DNA from: Marinihelvus sp942491555
Lineage (GTDB): Bacteria; Pseudomonadota; Gammaproteobacteria; Xanthomonadales; SZUA-36
Reading direction: 5' to 3'
Assembly: GCA_942491555.1 (NCBI GenBank)
Contig: CALOBN010000003.1
Span: 682,001 to 746,000, forward strand
Length of the DNA: 64,000 bases
In this document: positions 35,662-44,752 of the stretch, one piece after another
Position numbering within the stretch: the stretch's first letter is position 1
Layout of the letters: the number at the start of each line of letters is the position of its first letter
Made by a program: the position numbers and the translations under genes
The notes under the pieces: generated by a model
What the model was told of the DNA's origin: nothing
The model's database searches: none
The model's input: only the letters and a program-made list of their open reading frames with translations

Positions 35662-37845
35662 ATGTTCAAAACGATGTTAGCCACCTGGCAGCGCCTGGGT
35701 TTATCGGGTCAGATCCTGGTGGGGCTGGGGCTGGGCATTAGCACCGGCCTGTTCCTGGGCGAGCTTGCCGCGGAGTTAAATCCCCTGGCAGACATTTATA
35801 TCCGCTTGATGCAGATGACTGTCCTGCCGTACCTGATTGGCGCGCTTGTCGTGGCTTTCGGTCAGCTCAACAGCGCCCAGGCCAAGCGCCTGGCGTTGCG
35901 TGGCGGCCTTTTGCTGCTGCTGATCTGGTCCGTGATGATCGTACTGCTGACCGTAATGCCGTTCTCCTTTCCGGAATTTACCAGCGCCTCATTTTTCAGC
36001 ACGGCCCTGGTGGAGCAGTCACAACCCTTCTCCCTGGCGGAAATTTACTTTACTGCCAACCCCTTCGAATCCCTGTCACAAAACGTGGTCCCGGCGGTGG
36101 TGCTGTTCAGCTCGTTACTCGGCGTTGCGCTGATGGGTCTTAAGGACAAAGTGCGCCTGCTGGACCCCATACGCGTCTGGAACGAGGCCATCGTACGCGT
36201 TACCCACATGGTGATTAACCTGACGCCTTACGGGGTATTCTGCATTTCGGCTGTTACCGCAGGCACCATGACACCGGATACCTTTGTGCGCCTGGAAGCC
36301 TATTTCGTGTCTTTCGCCGCCCTGTCACTGCTGCTGACATTTGTCATTCTGCCGCTGCTGGTAACCGCCCTCACGCCGTTTACCTACCGCGAGGTTGTTG
36401 GCATTGCAAAAGATGCTTTGCTGACCGCGTTTGTTACCCATAACGCCTTTATCGTCCTGCCCCTGCTGATTGAGCGTTCCAAGACCCTGTTTGAGCGCCA
36501 TGGCCTGCTGGACGAGGAAACCGATTCCGCAGCCGATGTGCTGATTCCCGTGCTGTTCAACTTCCCGAACGCGGGCAAGCTGCTGACCCTGCTGTTTATT
36601 CCCTTCGCCGCCTGGCTTGCCGGGGCACCCCTCGGTCTTGGCGAATACCCCTCTTTGTTCAGCGCCGGCATTCCCAGTTACTTCGCCAAGGCGCAGATTG
36701 CATTGCCGTTCCTGCTCGACCTGTTCAGCCTGCCCCATGATCTCTTCATGCTCTACATTCCCACCACCATCGTGACGGGCAAGTTTGATTCCATGGTCGC
36801 CGCCATGAACCTGTTAATTTTTGCGCTGCTGGGCGCAGGCGCCATGGGTGGGTTTCTGAAGTTCAATGCCAAGCGCATGCTGCGGTCCGGAGCAGTGATG
36901 CTGGTGGCCACCGTGCTGACGGTTGTGGGCGTTCGCGCGCTGCTTGTCGCCACCATCAATACGGACTACACCCTCGATCAGCGTGCCCTGGCCATGAGCC
37001 TGGACGCAGACTTACCGGATTACACCGTACTAAAGGCGCCGCCGGCACCGGATAATTCGATCGGTGACATCATGCAGCGCCTGGCCGGGCGGGGAACCCT
37101 GCGCATCGGCTTCGACCCTGACAATCTGCCCTTCAGTTTTATCAACACGGAAGGTGAACTGGTGGGGCTGGATGTGGATTTGTCGGTTCGCCTGGCCCGG
37201 GGACTCGGGTTGCGTGCCGAATTCGTTCCCATTGACTGGGCTCTGCTTCCGGACATGCTCGACCAGGGGATGATTGATGTTATGCCCGGCACCTGGTATC
37301 GCCCAAACTGGTTTGGCAAGCTGCATTTCAGCGAGCCCTACATGACCGCGACTGTTGGTTTTGCCGTCCGTGATGAGCGGCGCCATGAATTCGCCAGCAT
37401 TGAGGCGCTGCGTCAAAGCGAGGGGTTGGTTATCGGCTTACCGCTTGACAGTCGCCAACTGGCCAGCAGCCTGGAACGTTACCTCGGAGATGCAGATTAT
37501 GAAACCCGTATCGTCGAGTTCTGGAAGCCCTTTTTCGAGGGCGAGCATCCGGAGGTGGACGCTTTCCTGATGCCCGTGGAGCACGCCTCGGGCTGGAGCC
37601 TGCTGCATCCCGAATTCACCGCCGTTGTGCCCCAGCCTGACCCGGTGCGCATTTCCATCGCTTTCGGCGTGTCCGAGAATGCCATTGAACTGGCCGATAC
37701 CATTAACGAATGGATTGTCGTTGGAAGTGATACGGGCGCCGTTGATAGCGCCTACAAGTTCTGGGTACTCGGCCAGGGTGCCGAGGAAACCCAGCCGCGT
37801 TGGTCAATTATGCATGACGTTCTGGGTTGGGAATGGGGACGATAG
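35662..37845 (+). CDS. SDF-family (cation:dicarboxylate-type) symporter fused to a solute-binding domain
   Basis: Residues 1-~440 resemble the sodium:dicarboxylate symporter family (LVGLGLGISTGLFLGELAAE, YIRLMQMTVLPYLIGALVVA, SQNVVPAVVLFSSLLGVALM, VHNLTPYG-like INLTPYGVFCIS). The signature NMDGT region is replaced by VLFNFPNAGKLL near residue 296, so substrate recognition differs from GltP. Residues ~477-700 form a family-3 solute-binding domain (GTLRIGFDPDNLPFSFINTE, VGLDVDLSVRLARGLGL, MLDQGMIDVMPGTW, RVSFSEPY-like LHFSEPYM). After the last membrane helix the domain should lie in the periplasm. A secondary transporter with its own tethered binding protein is rare. There is one continuous 727-residue frame. 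Confidence 0.88.
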   Translation: MFKTMLATWQRLGLSGQILVGLGLGISTGLFLGELAAELNPLADIYIRLMQMTVLPYLIGALVVAFGQLNSAQAKRLALRGGLLLLLIWSVMIVLLTVMPFSFPEFTSASFFSTALVEQSQPFSLAEIYFTANPFESLSQNVVPAVVLFSSLLGVALMGLKDKVRLLDPIRVWNEAIVRVTHMVINLTPYGVFCISAVTAGTMTPDTFVRLEAYFVSFAALSLLLTFVILPLLVTALTPFTYREVVGIAKDALLTAFVTHNAFIVLPLLIERSKTLFERHGLLDEETDSAADVLIPVLFNFPNAGKLLTLLFIPFAAWLAGAPLGLGEYPSLFSAGIPSYFAKAQIALPFLLDLFSLPHDLFMLYIPTTIVTGKFDSMVAAMNLLIFALLGAGAMGGFLKFNAKRMLRSGAVMLVATVLTVVGVRALLVATINTDYTLDQRALAMSLDADLPDYTVLKAPPAPDNSIGDIMQRLAGRGTLRIGFDPDNLPFSFINTEGELVGLDVDLSVRLARGLGLRAEFVPIDWALLPDMLDQGMIDVMPGTWYRPNWFGKLHFSEPYMTATVGFAVRDERRHEFASIEALRQSEGLVIGLPLDSRQLASSLERYLGDADYETRIVEFWKPFFEGEHPEVDAFLMPVEHASGWSLLHPEFTAVVPQPDPVRISIAFGVSENAIELADTINEWIVVGSDTGAVDSAYKFWVLGQGAEETQPRWSIMHDVLGWEWGR

Positions 37846-37942
37846 TCTTCAATTCCCGCCGTCCCTGCAGTGGACTGCGCCACATTATGCAGGGCATTCA
37901 TTCGCGAACGGCTTACACGTGGATAACGTTCCCGGTTGCCAG

Positions 37943-38299
37943 TCAGGTTGCTGAGATGGCAACCAGGGCCAGCAGATAGAAAACGACCGCAATCGCCACT
38001 GCCGCAGCCAGCGCCCCGCCAAAACCTTTAACGGTAAGACCCGACAGAATTTTGCCGGCACCAAGGATAACCACCGCCGCAATCACCAGGGAGATCACCG
38101 CGCCGATAAGTCCGCCCGATTCCGGTATCACCATGCGGACAAGCGTAATGCCAAAGCCAATCACCAGGCCTGCAATCATGGCCGAACCAAAACCCTCGAC
38201 CGTTAGGCCAATGTTCAACTTGCCGACGACCCAGATGACAAAACCCGATATTACTGCGCCAATCAGAAGACCAACTACCGCACCGACTAAAACCTCCAT
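37943..38299 (-). CDS. Small membrane protein with an internal duplication, phage-holin-4-like
   Basis: The 118-residue protein has GGAGAGAG just upstream and is almost entirely hydrophobic, with four membrane segments. The two halves are similar: WVVGKLNIGLTVEGFGSAMI in the first and GAGKILSGLTVKGFGGALAA in the second. The G-L-T-V-x-G-F-G core resembles the phage holin 4_2/YvlD family of small membrane proteins, whose function is unclear and probably unrelated to phage lysis. It stands alone. Confidence 0.7.
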   Translation of the reverse strand: MEVLVGAVVGLLIGAVISGFVIWVVGKLNIGLTVEGFGSAMIAGLVIGFGITLVRMVIPESGGLIGAVISLVIAAVVILGAGKILSGLTVKGFGGALAAAVAIAVVFYLLALVAISAT

Positions 38300-38477
38300 A
38301 CTCTCTCTCCAAATTGATTCTTATTCGATTTTTGAAATCACACCCATGTCACCGGTCAAGCAACAACGCGCCAGGTAGTCGAGCGGATGCCTGACACCGC
38401 CCGCTGCGACAGAGTACCTCAAACCAGGATGAATCCGCATCCCGGTAATGAGCGCGTTGACGGTTGACCCATGGCGT

Positions 38478-38508
38478 GGCCAGGAGGTCGAAAAGACCCT
38501 CCCTGGCC
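38478..38508. repeat. Long inverted repeat in an intergenic space
   Basis: GGCCAGGAGGTC at 38478-38489 pairs with GACCcTCCcTGGCC at 38495-38508 around a five-base loop. It lies just after the stop of the minus-strand lipoprotein gene and could fold in RNA from that gene, but lacks a T-tract. A terminator or transcript-stabilising hairpin is possible. Confidence 0.4.
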
Positions 38509-38541
38509 CCTCATCCCGGCACCCGCTTCAGCGCGTCTCGC

Positions 38542-38886
38542 TCAACGCCTGCAATTGGGATGCGACTGGATGTCGGTCGCCGAGTCTACCCGGCCTCTGA
38601 CCGTGATCAACTGAAAACACTGCCCGGTGATATTGCTGAACCAGATGCTACCTTCACCGTCGTAGCCCGACTCGAAGGAATCAACCTGGCGGAAACCATT
38701 GCTGCGGAGCTGGTTTGCAGCGCCATAGCCGTCGGCACCCACGAGGCGCGTAAACCAGTTGTCGTTGGGCTGATCGTATCCCGAGCCATAGCCTCCGCCA
38801 GAGCTACCGGTAGATTCGCATCCGGACAGGATAATGACAGCAGCCAATACCCACAGGGCCAAATTAAGTTTTCGTATCTTTGACAT
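38542..38886 (-). CDS. Small lipoprotein with one copy of an unnamed WW-N/Cys domain
   Basis: ATG 38886 follows GGAGGG by four bases; a TTG 12 bases upstream is ignored. The lipobox is AAVIILSGC, then a Ser/Gly/Tyr-rich linker. Residues ~45-110 form one domain: RLVGADGYGAANQLRSNGFR, QVDSFES, SIWFSNITGQCFQLITVRGR, then DIQSHPNC. The same pattern occurs twice in the protein at 39730. I do not recognise the domain by name; similar modules occur in other proteobacterial envelope proteins. Two conserved cysteines may form a disulfide. Confidence 0.75.
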   Translation of the reverse strand: MSKIRKLNLALWVLAAVIILSGCESTGSSGGGYGSGYDQPNDNWFTRLVGADGYGAANQLRSNGFRQVDSFESGYDGEGSIWFSNITGQCFQLITVRGRVDSATDIQSHPNCRR

Positions 38887-39150
38887 AAGTCCCTCCAATC
38901 AATAGTCGTCAACGTTCAGCCGGTAATCAGCCAAATGGATTATGCCAGTGGGGTCGCGGTCCTGAATGCGCACCTGCTGGAATTATGACCTGCAGGTCAG
39001 TCCGAAGGACGCTATAACCATAAACAAACACGCCGGGCATTACAGTAAAAAATGCCATTGAAGCAGCAACTTGAAGTGCCGTTAGGCAGGTGGACTATGC
39101 AATGCCGCCTGCAGGGAAAAGAATCTTCATCAGGGCTTTAACTACCTGGT
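38887..39150. other. Intergenic stretch, nothing recognised
   Basis: No protein-like frame or RNA gene recognised. The promoter of the small lipoprotein gene should lie at its left end. Confidence 0.45.
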
Positions 39151-39594
39151 TTATGAATTGCCGGCTGGCTCGGTGTAAGACTCCCGGTATAGTGACAGCG
39201 CCTGGTGCAACCAATCACCCGTCATCAGAACTTCGCCATCGCACATCACCGTGTAAGGTTTGCCGCTCAATGAACTACCGGTGGCCAGGCGATCAATAAA
39301 GTTCTCAGCGGTTTTGGCATGACGCGAGGCTCGTCTGTACTTTTTTCGCAGATGACTCGCCGCATCGCTGGAATCATGTTCACGACCGTTGCGAATAAAG
39401 ACGCAATCGCTGGCGGAGACAAAGCTCAACAGATATTCAATTTCGCGTGGGGCGGGATCATCTTCCGCGTGGACGGCCAGGGAAAATGACAGGGCGAGGA
39501 CCATAATGCACCAGGCTCGTGGCGCCAAGCGACACGACGCACCTGGCGAAGGACGCCAGTAGCTCAACAACTGGGGAAAGAAGAAAAGTTTCAC
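39151..39594 (-). CDS. DUF5329-like exported protein
   Basis: The conserved part reads REIEYLLSFVSASDCVFIRN, then HDSSDAASHLRKKYRR, ENFIDRLATGSSLSGKPYTV and MCDGEVLMTGDWL, which matches DUF5329, a small periplasmic family of unknown function. The start is uncertain: GTG 39594 has AAAGGT upstream and is used here; ATG 39504 would begin directly at the hydrophobic segment MVLALSFSLAVHAEDD. The frame extends to 39642. It is divergent from the repeat-domain gene at 39730. Confidence 0.7.
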   Translation of the reverse strand: MKLFFFPQLLSYWRPSPGASCRLAPRAWCIMVLALSFSLAVHAEDDPAPREIEYLLSFVSASDCVFIRNGREHDSSDAASHLRKKYRRASRHAKTAENFIDRLATGSSLSGKPYTVMCDGEVLMTGDWLHQALSLYRESYTEPAGNS

Positions 39595-39729
39595 CACACA
39601 AATACCTTTGGTCCCGATGAAAATAAATGCGGAGGCTAACATGCCATGACTGCGCTTATACTAAATGCCCTATGCCATGAAACCATGCACCAGCAATATG
39701 CAGAATAGAGTCGAACTGGAGACGTAACA

Positions 39730-40542
39730 ATGATGAGAAATCTGAAACTGGCCCTGGCCCTGACCACTACCCTGACCGCTGTTGCGGCCTCTGCGGACAT
39801 CCCGAGTGACCTGGATGACCTGGTAGGTGTTCGCGCCAGCAGTGGTGAAAACGAGATGAAACAACGCGGATACACCTACGTTGATTATGGGCGCATGGAA
39901 AACGCCACCTGGTCGTACTGGTGGAATGATTCACGAAAAGCCTGTGTCGGCGTTGTCACTTCCAATGGCCGCTATGAGCGAATTGCCAGCGTTTCTGCGG
40001 GCGACTGCAACCAGTACGTTTCCAGCAATCATGACGATAACGACGCCGGCGCGGCAATTGCTATCGGTGCAGCCGCCCTGATTGGCGCCCTGGTGGTGGC
40101 ACACAAGTCGCATCATCACGACGAGGAACAACACAAAAACACAGTGGACGCGGAAGCCGAATTTGAGCGCGGCTACCGGGATGGCCAGTACAACCACAGC
40201 TTCAATGACTACAATAATTCGACAGATTACGAACAAGGCTATGACGCGGGTGTGGATGAGCGCCGACACGGATCTTCCTATCAGCATCATAACCCCGGGC
40301 AGCACAACCCTCATGGCTACACCAGCAGCGTGTCCTACGATGACCTGATCGGTGCGCGAGGATCTTCTGCTGATACTGCAATGAACGGTCGTGGATTCAG
40401 GAACGTGGATGGATTCAAGGAGCGGTCAACGTCCTACACCATCTGGTGGAACCGCCAGACCCGTCAATGCCTGCAGATGGCAGTGTCGGACGGACGCGTG
40501 GAAGGTATTTTGGATATTGGCGCTAACCCGGCCTGCCACTAA
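39730..40542 (+). CDS. Exported protein with two copies of the unnamed WW-N/Cys domain
   Basis: GGAGACG precedes the start. After a signal peptide (residues 1-22), residues ~28-95 and ~198-268 are copies of one domain: DLVGVRASSGENEMKQRGYT...WSYWWNDSRKACVGVV...GRYERIASVSAGDC, and DLIGARGSSADTAMNGRGFR...YTIWWNRQTRQCLQMA...GRVEGILDIGANPAC. Between them are a glycine/alanine-rich hydrophobic segment (AAIAIGAAALIGALVVA) that could cross the membrane, a His-rich run, and FERGYRDGQYNH with YEQGYDAGVDER. It is related to the lipoprotein 0.8 kb upstream. Function is unknown; the conserved Trp and Cys residues suggest a small disulfide-stabilised ligand-binding module. Confidence 0.8.
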   Translation: MMRNLKLALALTTTLTAVAASADIPSDLDDLVGVRASSGENEMKQRGYTYVDYGRMENATWSYWWNDSRKACVGVVTSNGRYERIASVSAGDCNQYVSSNHDDNDAGAAIAIGAAALIGALVVAHKSHHHDEEQHKNTVDAEAEFERGYRDGQYNHSFNDYNNSTDYEQGYDAGVDERRHGSSYQHHNPGQHNPHGYTSSVSYDDLIGARGSSADTAMNGRGFRNVDGFKERSTSYTIWWNRQTRQCLQMAVSDGRVEGILDIGANPACH

Positions 40543-40701
40543 GCGATAGCCTGGCGCGGTAATCACTCTGAAAAGACGATCATCACGCTCGTTTTATTGC
40601 CCAGGGCCATGCAAACGACATGCTGCGCATTTTTCTGGCGCGGCATGTTCCTGTATAGCCGGCGACCTGACTGCTGCTGATGGGGTCGATGTGGACTGCT
40701 T

Positions 40702-41667
40702 ATGACCAACACGATCAGGAATCTGTGGCTCCTGCCACTGCTGCTCATGCCGGCTGTCTCTGCGCAGGCCGATCAGTCCATAGCGTTCATCTCCGACCTT
40801 AATGGCAGTTACGGCAGTACGGCTTACAGCCCCCGGGTAGATACTGCGGTTGAAAAGATAACAAGCCTCAAACCGGATCTTGTGATGATTACCGGCGATA
40901 TGGTTGCCGGGCAGCAACAACCGCGCCTGGACGCAGATTGGCTAGACCAGATGTGGGCGGGCTTTAATCTGACGGTGAGCGACCCGCTACGTCACGCAGG
41001 GATTCCGCTGGCAGTCACCGTGGGCAATCATGATGGCTCGGCCTATCCGCAATTTGAACTTGAACAACAACGATTTGCCCGGCAATGGGAAGACCGTAAA
41101 CCGGAGATTGAGTTTCTGCCGGGCAGCGAGTGGCCCCGGCGTTACGCGGCCAGACTCGACAATATCCTGATACTTGCGTTTGATGGCACCCAAACCGGCA
41201 GGGTGCCGGCGCAGGAACGCCAGTTTGTCGAGACCATGCTGCGCGAATACGGCAACAATGCGGAGGTCACGATCGTGATGTCCCACCTGCCGATGTGGCC
41301 GCTTGCCCGGGGCCGGGAGCGCGAGATTTTGAACGATGCAGAGTTTCTTGATGTACTACACCGCTACGGGGTGGATGTTTATGCCAGTGGCCATCACCAT
41401 GCTTTTTTTGCCGGCCTGGATGATGCGGGTATGCTGCACCTGGCGATTGGCGCATTGGGCGGCAATGCCCGCGCCTACAGCAGCAACGGCCAAACCCTGT
41501 CACATAGTTTTGCCCTGCTGGAAATCAGCGACAACCTGATGCAGGTCAGGGCGTTTAAGGCGCCCGGGTTCGAGCAGACTGTGCCTTTGCAGGATCTTCC
41601 TGAAACTGTGACCGGCCCACTGGGCACACTGCAGCGCCTTGATGCAGGCGCACCCCTGCGGCCGTGA
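40702..41667 (+). CDS. Exported metallophosphoesterase
   Basis: The signal peptide spans residues 1-23 (LLPLLLMPAVSAQA). Calcineurin-like motifs follow in order: FISDLNG (D32; the usual His of DxH is Asn34), MITGDMV (D66), VGNHDG (N109-D111), VMSHLP (H195) and ASGHHH (H231-H233). The loss of the first histidine is shared with some purple-acid-type enzymes, so activity is likely but metal geometry may differ. It should act in the periplasm on a phosphomonoester or diester. It lies 70 bp ahead of the dikinase-like gene on the same strand and probably shares its transcript. Confidence 0.88.
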   Translation: MTNTIRNLWLLPLLLMPAVSAQADQSIAFISDLNGSYGSTAYSPRVDTAVEKITSLKPDLVMITGDMVAGQQQPRLDADWLDQMWAGFNLTVSDPLRHAGIPLAVTVGNHDGSAYPQFELEQQRFARQWEDRKPEIEFLPGSEWPRRYAARLDNILILAFDGTQTGRVPAQERQFVETMLREYGNNAEVTIVMSHLPMWPLARGREREILNDAEFLDVLHRYGVDVYASGHHHAFFAGLDDAGMLHLAIGALGGNARAYSSNGQTLSHSFALLEISDNLMQVRAFKAPGFEQTVPLQDLPETVTGPLGTLQRLDAGAPLRP

Positions 41668-41737
41668 TGGTTTGAACACAGGGCACCGTAATCCGCCAGA
41701 GCAAGAAAACAGTCTGAAATTTTCCGGAGAAGTTTTA

Positions 41738-44700
41738 ATGCATAAAGTCACTCGAAGCCTGTTACTGGCAGCGCTAACCCTTATGGCGAGTCCGCTGGCA
41801 ACAGCGCAGTCCGGAACTGCCAATCTCGACGAATACCGCGACTGGATCGAGGCCATGAAAAATAGCCAGCGCGGCCCCTTCTCCGGTATTCGGTGGTTCT
41901 GTAGCGATGGTACCGTGTTGCCGCCTCGCCCCTATGCCTGTAACGACCATGGCGGCGGTCACCAGCACGGCCAGTGGAGCGAGCAGACACTGGAGCTTCG
42001 CAAGCAGGGCTACCTGGTAGCTACCCTGTTGGCCGGGGTGAACCCGGAAACATTTCTGGACAGCCCGGAGGCAGCCAATGCCCTGGCGCAGTTGCTCATT
42101 GAACGTTACCTGATCAGCGCTGACGAAGGCTGGATCATGCGCCAGGCACTGTTCTACCGTGGCGCCATCCAGGAAGAAGATGAGCGCGAAGGCGCCCGCC
42201 GACTGCTTGAGACCATGGCGTCACGCGATGAATGGATCGGGCCACGCTTTACTGAGTTACGCGTTGCCGTGCGCATGTTGCCGCATGGTGAAGACACCGC
42301 ATCGGTGCAGAAAATGCGCCAACTGTCAGCCGCCCTTTCTGACCGCGACGACGCCTTCAAACCGGTTCGCGCCAAGATCCATGGCGCCCCGTCAGCAGAC
42401 GATGCACAACGGGTTCGAGACTATGCAAGCCAGCTTGACCCCTCGGCACGCGGGCCTTACCTGGAACTCGCCGATGAAATCGACCTGGTCTTCCAGGCAG
42501 CGCCCCTGGCCGAACAGCTGGAAACGGACGCAGCACGATATACCGCCGCGCCGTGGCTGCAGGAATTGCTGAATGGTGCTGCTGCACAGTTGCGCGCGGA
42601 TGATTCCACCGCCAACCGCTTTCGCGTGACCGCGCAGCTGCTGGCGGATCTGCGCGATGCCTTGCCGCGCATTAAGTCAGCCGGCGTCCGGCTGGAAATT
42701 CTCGACCTCGGCCTGCAGGCGGAAAGTCAGAATTTTCGCGCCGCCTCAGAGCTGCGCGGCCAACTACCCGGCGCAACCCGCGCGGAGCAACTGGCTTACC
42801 TCCGTTCTGCGGCGCAGGCCGCTTACGGCGCCGGACAAATTAATGCCCGGCTGCTAAGCGAACTGGTCGCGTCGCTGGACAGCCTGGGTGACGAAAGCGT
42901 CGTCCTCAGCCAGTACCTGGACGAACTTAACTACCTCGGCAGGGTTCCGGGCTGGGGCACACAGGCGCTGCGCGTGCAGTTTTTCGAGGCCATGGAAAAG
43001 CTCGCGGAAATTGAACCGCAGGCCATGCTGTTTATCCAGGATCAGCTGCGCGGCAGTCCCCTGCTGTTCTTCTCCCAGGTGCTCGATGGCCTGTCCCGCG
43101 ATGCCAATCGCCTGGCCGGGGTCAAACATCGCCTGTTTGATGAAAGCATCGGGGTGGGCTTTACCGCACTTAACCCGGGACTGGCCACCGGCATACTGCA
43201 CGTGGAACCTGACCTGAGTGAGCTGGAAAACTACCGCTCTGATGGAATCTACGTGCTGCCGGAAACCGTGTCCGATCTGCCACCCGTGGCAGGCATTCTG
43301 ACCGGTGGCGAAGGCAACCCCCTGTCGCATGTGCAATTACTGGCGCGCAACCTGGGCATTCCAAACGTCACCGTGGACAGCTCCCTGCTGGACCAGCTGG
43401 CAGAACATGACGGCGAACGCATCGTGCTGGCAGTGAGCAAATCCGGGCTGGTCGAAATCGTCGCCTGGGATGATACCTGGCAGCAGCGCCTGGCCGGCAC
43501 CGGCGAGGACCAGGGCGTGCGTATTGAGCCTGACCTGGAAAAACTCGACCTCACCGTCCAGCGCTTCGTGCCGCTGGATGAGCTGCGCGCAACCGATTCA
43601 GGCCGCATTGTCGGCCCCAAGGCCGCCAAGCTGGGTGAACTGCGCCTGCACTACCCGGGCAAGGTGTCACAGGGTGTTGCCATTCCCTTCGGCCTGTTCA
43701 AGCGCGAAGCCCTGGAACAGCCGCATCCATCCGGAGATGGGACGGTATACGAATGGATGGTCGCCTCCTACGAAGACCTGGCCGAAATCCCGGAAGATGA
43801 TCCGCGTCATGCACAGGCTGCCGAGGCACTGCGCGCCGAGCTATACGACATCATTCTCAACACACCGCATAGCCCGGAATTTCAGCAACAGCTGCGCAGC
43901 GCGCTGGAGGATACTTTTGGCACCGCAGAACTGCCCGGTGTGTTTGTGCGCTCGGACACCAACGTGGAAGACCTGGCCGGTTTTACCGGTGCCGGCCTGA
44001 ATCTGACCCTTCCAAACGTGGTCGGCTTTGACGTGCTGCTGGGCAGCATTAATGAGGTATGGGCCTCGCCCTTCACCGCGCGGGCCTTCGCCTGGCGCCA
44101 ATCGCACATGACCCGGCCGGAACACGTGTACACCTCCATCCTGCTGCTCGAATCGGTCGGTTCAGACAAGTCCGGCGTGCTGGTGACCCAGGATATCGAC
44201 ACCGGCAACCGCGAGGTTATTTCGGTTGCCGTCAATGAGGGCCTGGGCGGCGCGGTCGATGGCCAGGCGGCTGAATCACTGCGCATCGCGCTGGATGGCA
44301 GCAATGTCCGGGTCCTGGCTACCGCCACCGCGCCCTGGCGGCGGGTGCCGGATCCGGCCGGTGGCCTGCTGGAGTTGCCCGCCAGCGGCAGCGACAGGGT
44401 TCTGCAAGAAGCGGAGATCGCCCAATTGATCGACTTTGCCAGCAACCTGCCGACAACCTTTCCGCCGATTACCGATGACGAGGGCAACCTGGCGCCGGCA
44501 GATGTCGAGTTCGGCTTCCTTGATGGAGAGTTGCGGCTGTTCCAGCTGCGTCCGTTCCTGGACAGCAAACAGGCCCGGGGGATTGATTACCTGCGCGAGA
44601 TGGAGGGCCGCCTGATCGACACGGCCACGGTCCGCGTCAACCTGGACGGAGGTGCCGCAATGAGTCTTCGTGGAATGCACGCCGGTCTGGTCCTGTTTGG

Positions 44701-44752
44701 CCCTGTTGGCGGCACCGGCATTGCTCCTGGCCTACCCGCTGGACGGCTATGA
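41738..44752 (+). CDS. Exported dikinase-like protein: phosphohistidine domain followed by PEP-synthase/PPDK-type ATP-grasp domain
   Basis: ATG 41738 has GGAGA seven bases upstream; a longer frame from 41639 is rejected. A signal peptide (residues 1-24, MHKVTRSLLLAALTLMASPL...) is followed by a ~430-residue helical region opening with IRWFCSDGTVLPPRPYACND. The swivelling phosphohistidine domain has GGEGNPLSHVQLLARNLGIP (His531). The ATP-binding domain spans ~626-960: GPKAAKLGELRLH, VFVRSDTNVEDLAGFTGAGL, VAVNEGLGGAVDG and VEFGFLDGELRLFQLRPF. This His-domain-then-ATP-grasp order is that of plant glucan water dikinases, not of PPDK. A glucan or other polymer substrate outside the cytoplasm is inferred. 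The last ~30 codons overlap the next gene and may not be native. Confidence 0.82.
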   Translation: MHKVTRSLLLAALTLMASPLATAQSGTANLDEYRDWIEAMKNSQRGPFSGIRWFCSDGTVLPPRPYACNDHGGGHQHGQWSEQTLELRKQGYLVATLLAGVNPETFLDSPEAANALAQLLIERYLISADEGWIMRQALFYRGAIQEEDEREGARRLLETMASRDEWIGPRFTELRVAVRMLPHGEDTASVQKMRQLSAALSDRDDAFKPVRAKIHGAPSADDAQRVRDYASQLDPSARGPYLELADEIDLVFQAAPLAEQLETDAARYTAAPWLQELLNGAAAQLRADDSTANRFRVTAQLLADLRDALPRIKSAGVRLEILDLGLQAESQNFRAASELRGQLPGATRAEQLAYLRSAAQAAYGAGQINARLLSELVASLDSLGDESVVLSQYLDELNYLGRVPGWGTQALRVQFFEAMEKLAEIEPQAMLFIQDQLRGSPLLFFSQVLDGLSRDANRLAGVKHRLFDESIGVGFTALNPGLATGILHVEPDLSELENYRSDGIYVLPETVSDLPPVAGILTGGEGNPLSHVQLLARNLGIPNVTVDSSLLDQLAEHDGERIVLAVSKSGLVEIVAWDDTWQQRLAGTGEDQGVRIEPDLEKLDLTVQRFVPLDELRATDSGRIVGPKAAKLGELRLHYPGKVSQGVAIPFGLFKREALEQPHPSGDGTVYEWMVASYEDLAEIPEDDPRHAQAAEALRAELYDIILNTPHSPEFQQQLRSALEDTFGTAELPGVFVRSDTNVEDLAGFTGAGLNLTLPNVVGFDVLLGSINEVWASPFTARAFAWRQSHMTRPEHVYTSILLLESVGSDKSGVLVTQDIDTGNREVISVAVNEGLGGAVDGQAAESLRIALDGSNVRVLATATAPWRRVPDPAGGLLELPASGSDRVLQEAEIAQLIDFASNLPTTFPPITDDEGNLAPADVEFGFLDGELRLFQLRPFLDSKQARGIDYLREMEGRLIDTATVRVNLDGGAAMSLRGMHAGLVLFGPVGGTGIAPGLPAGRL

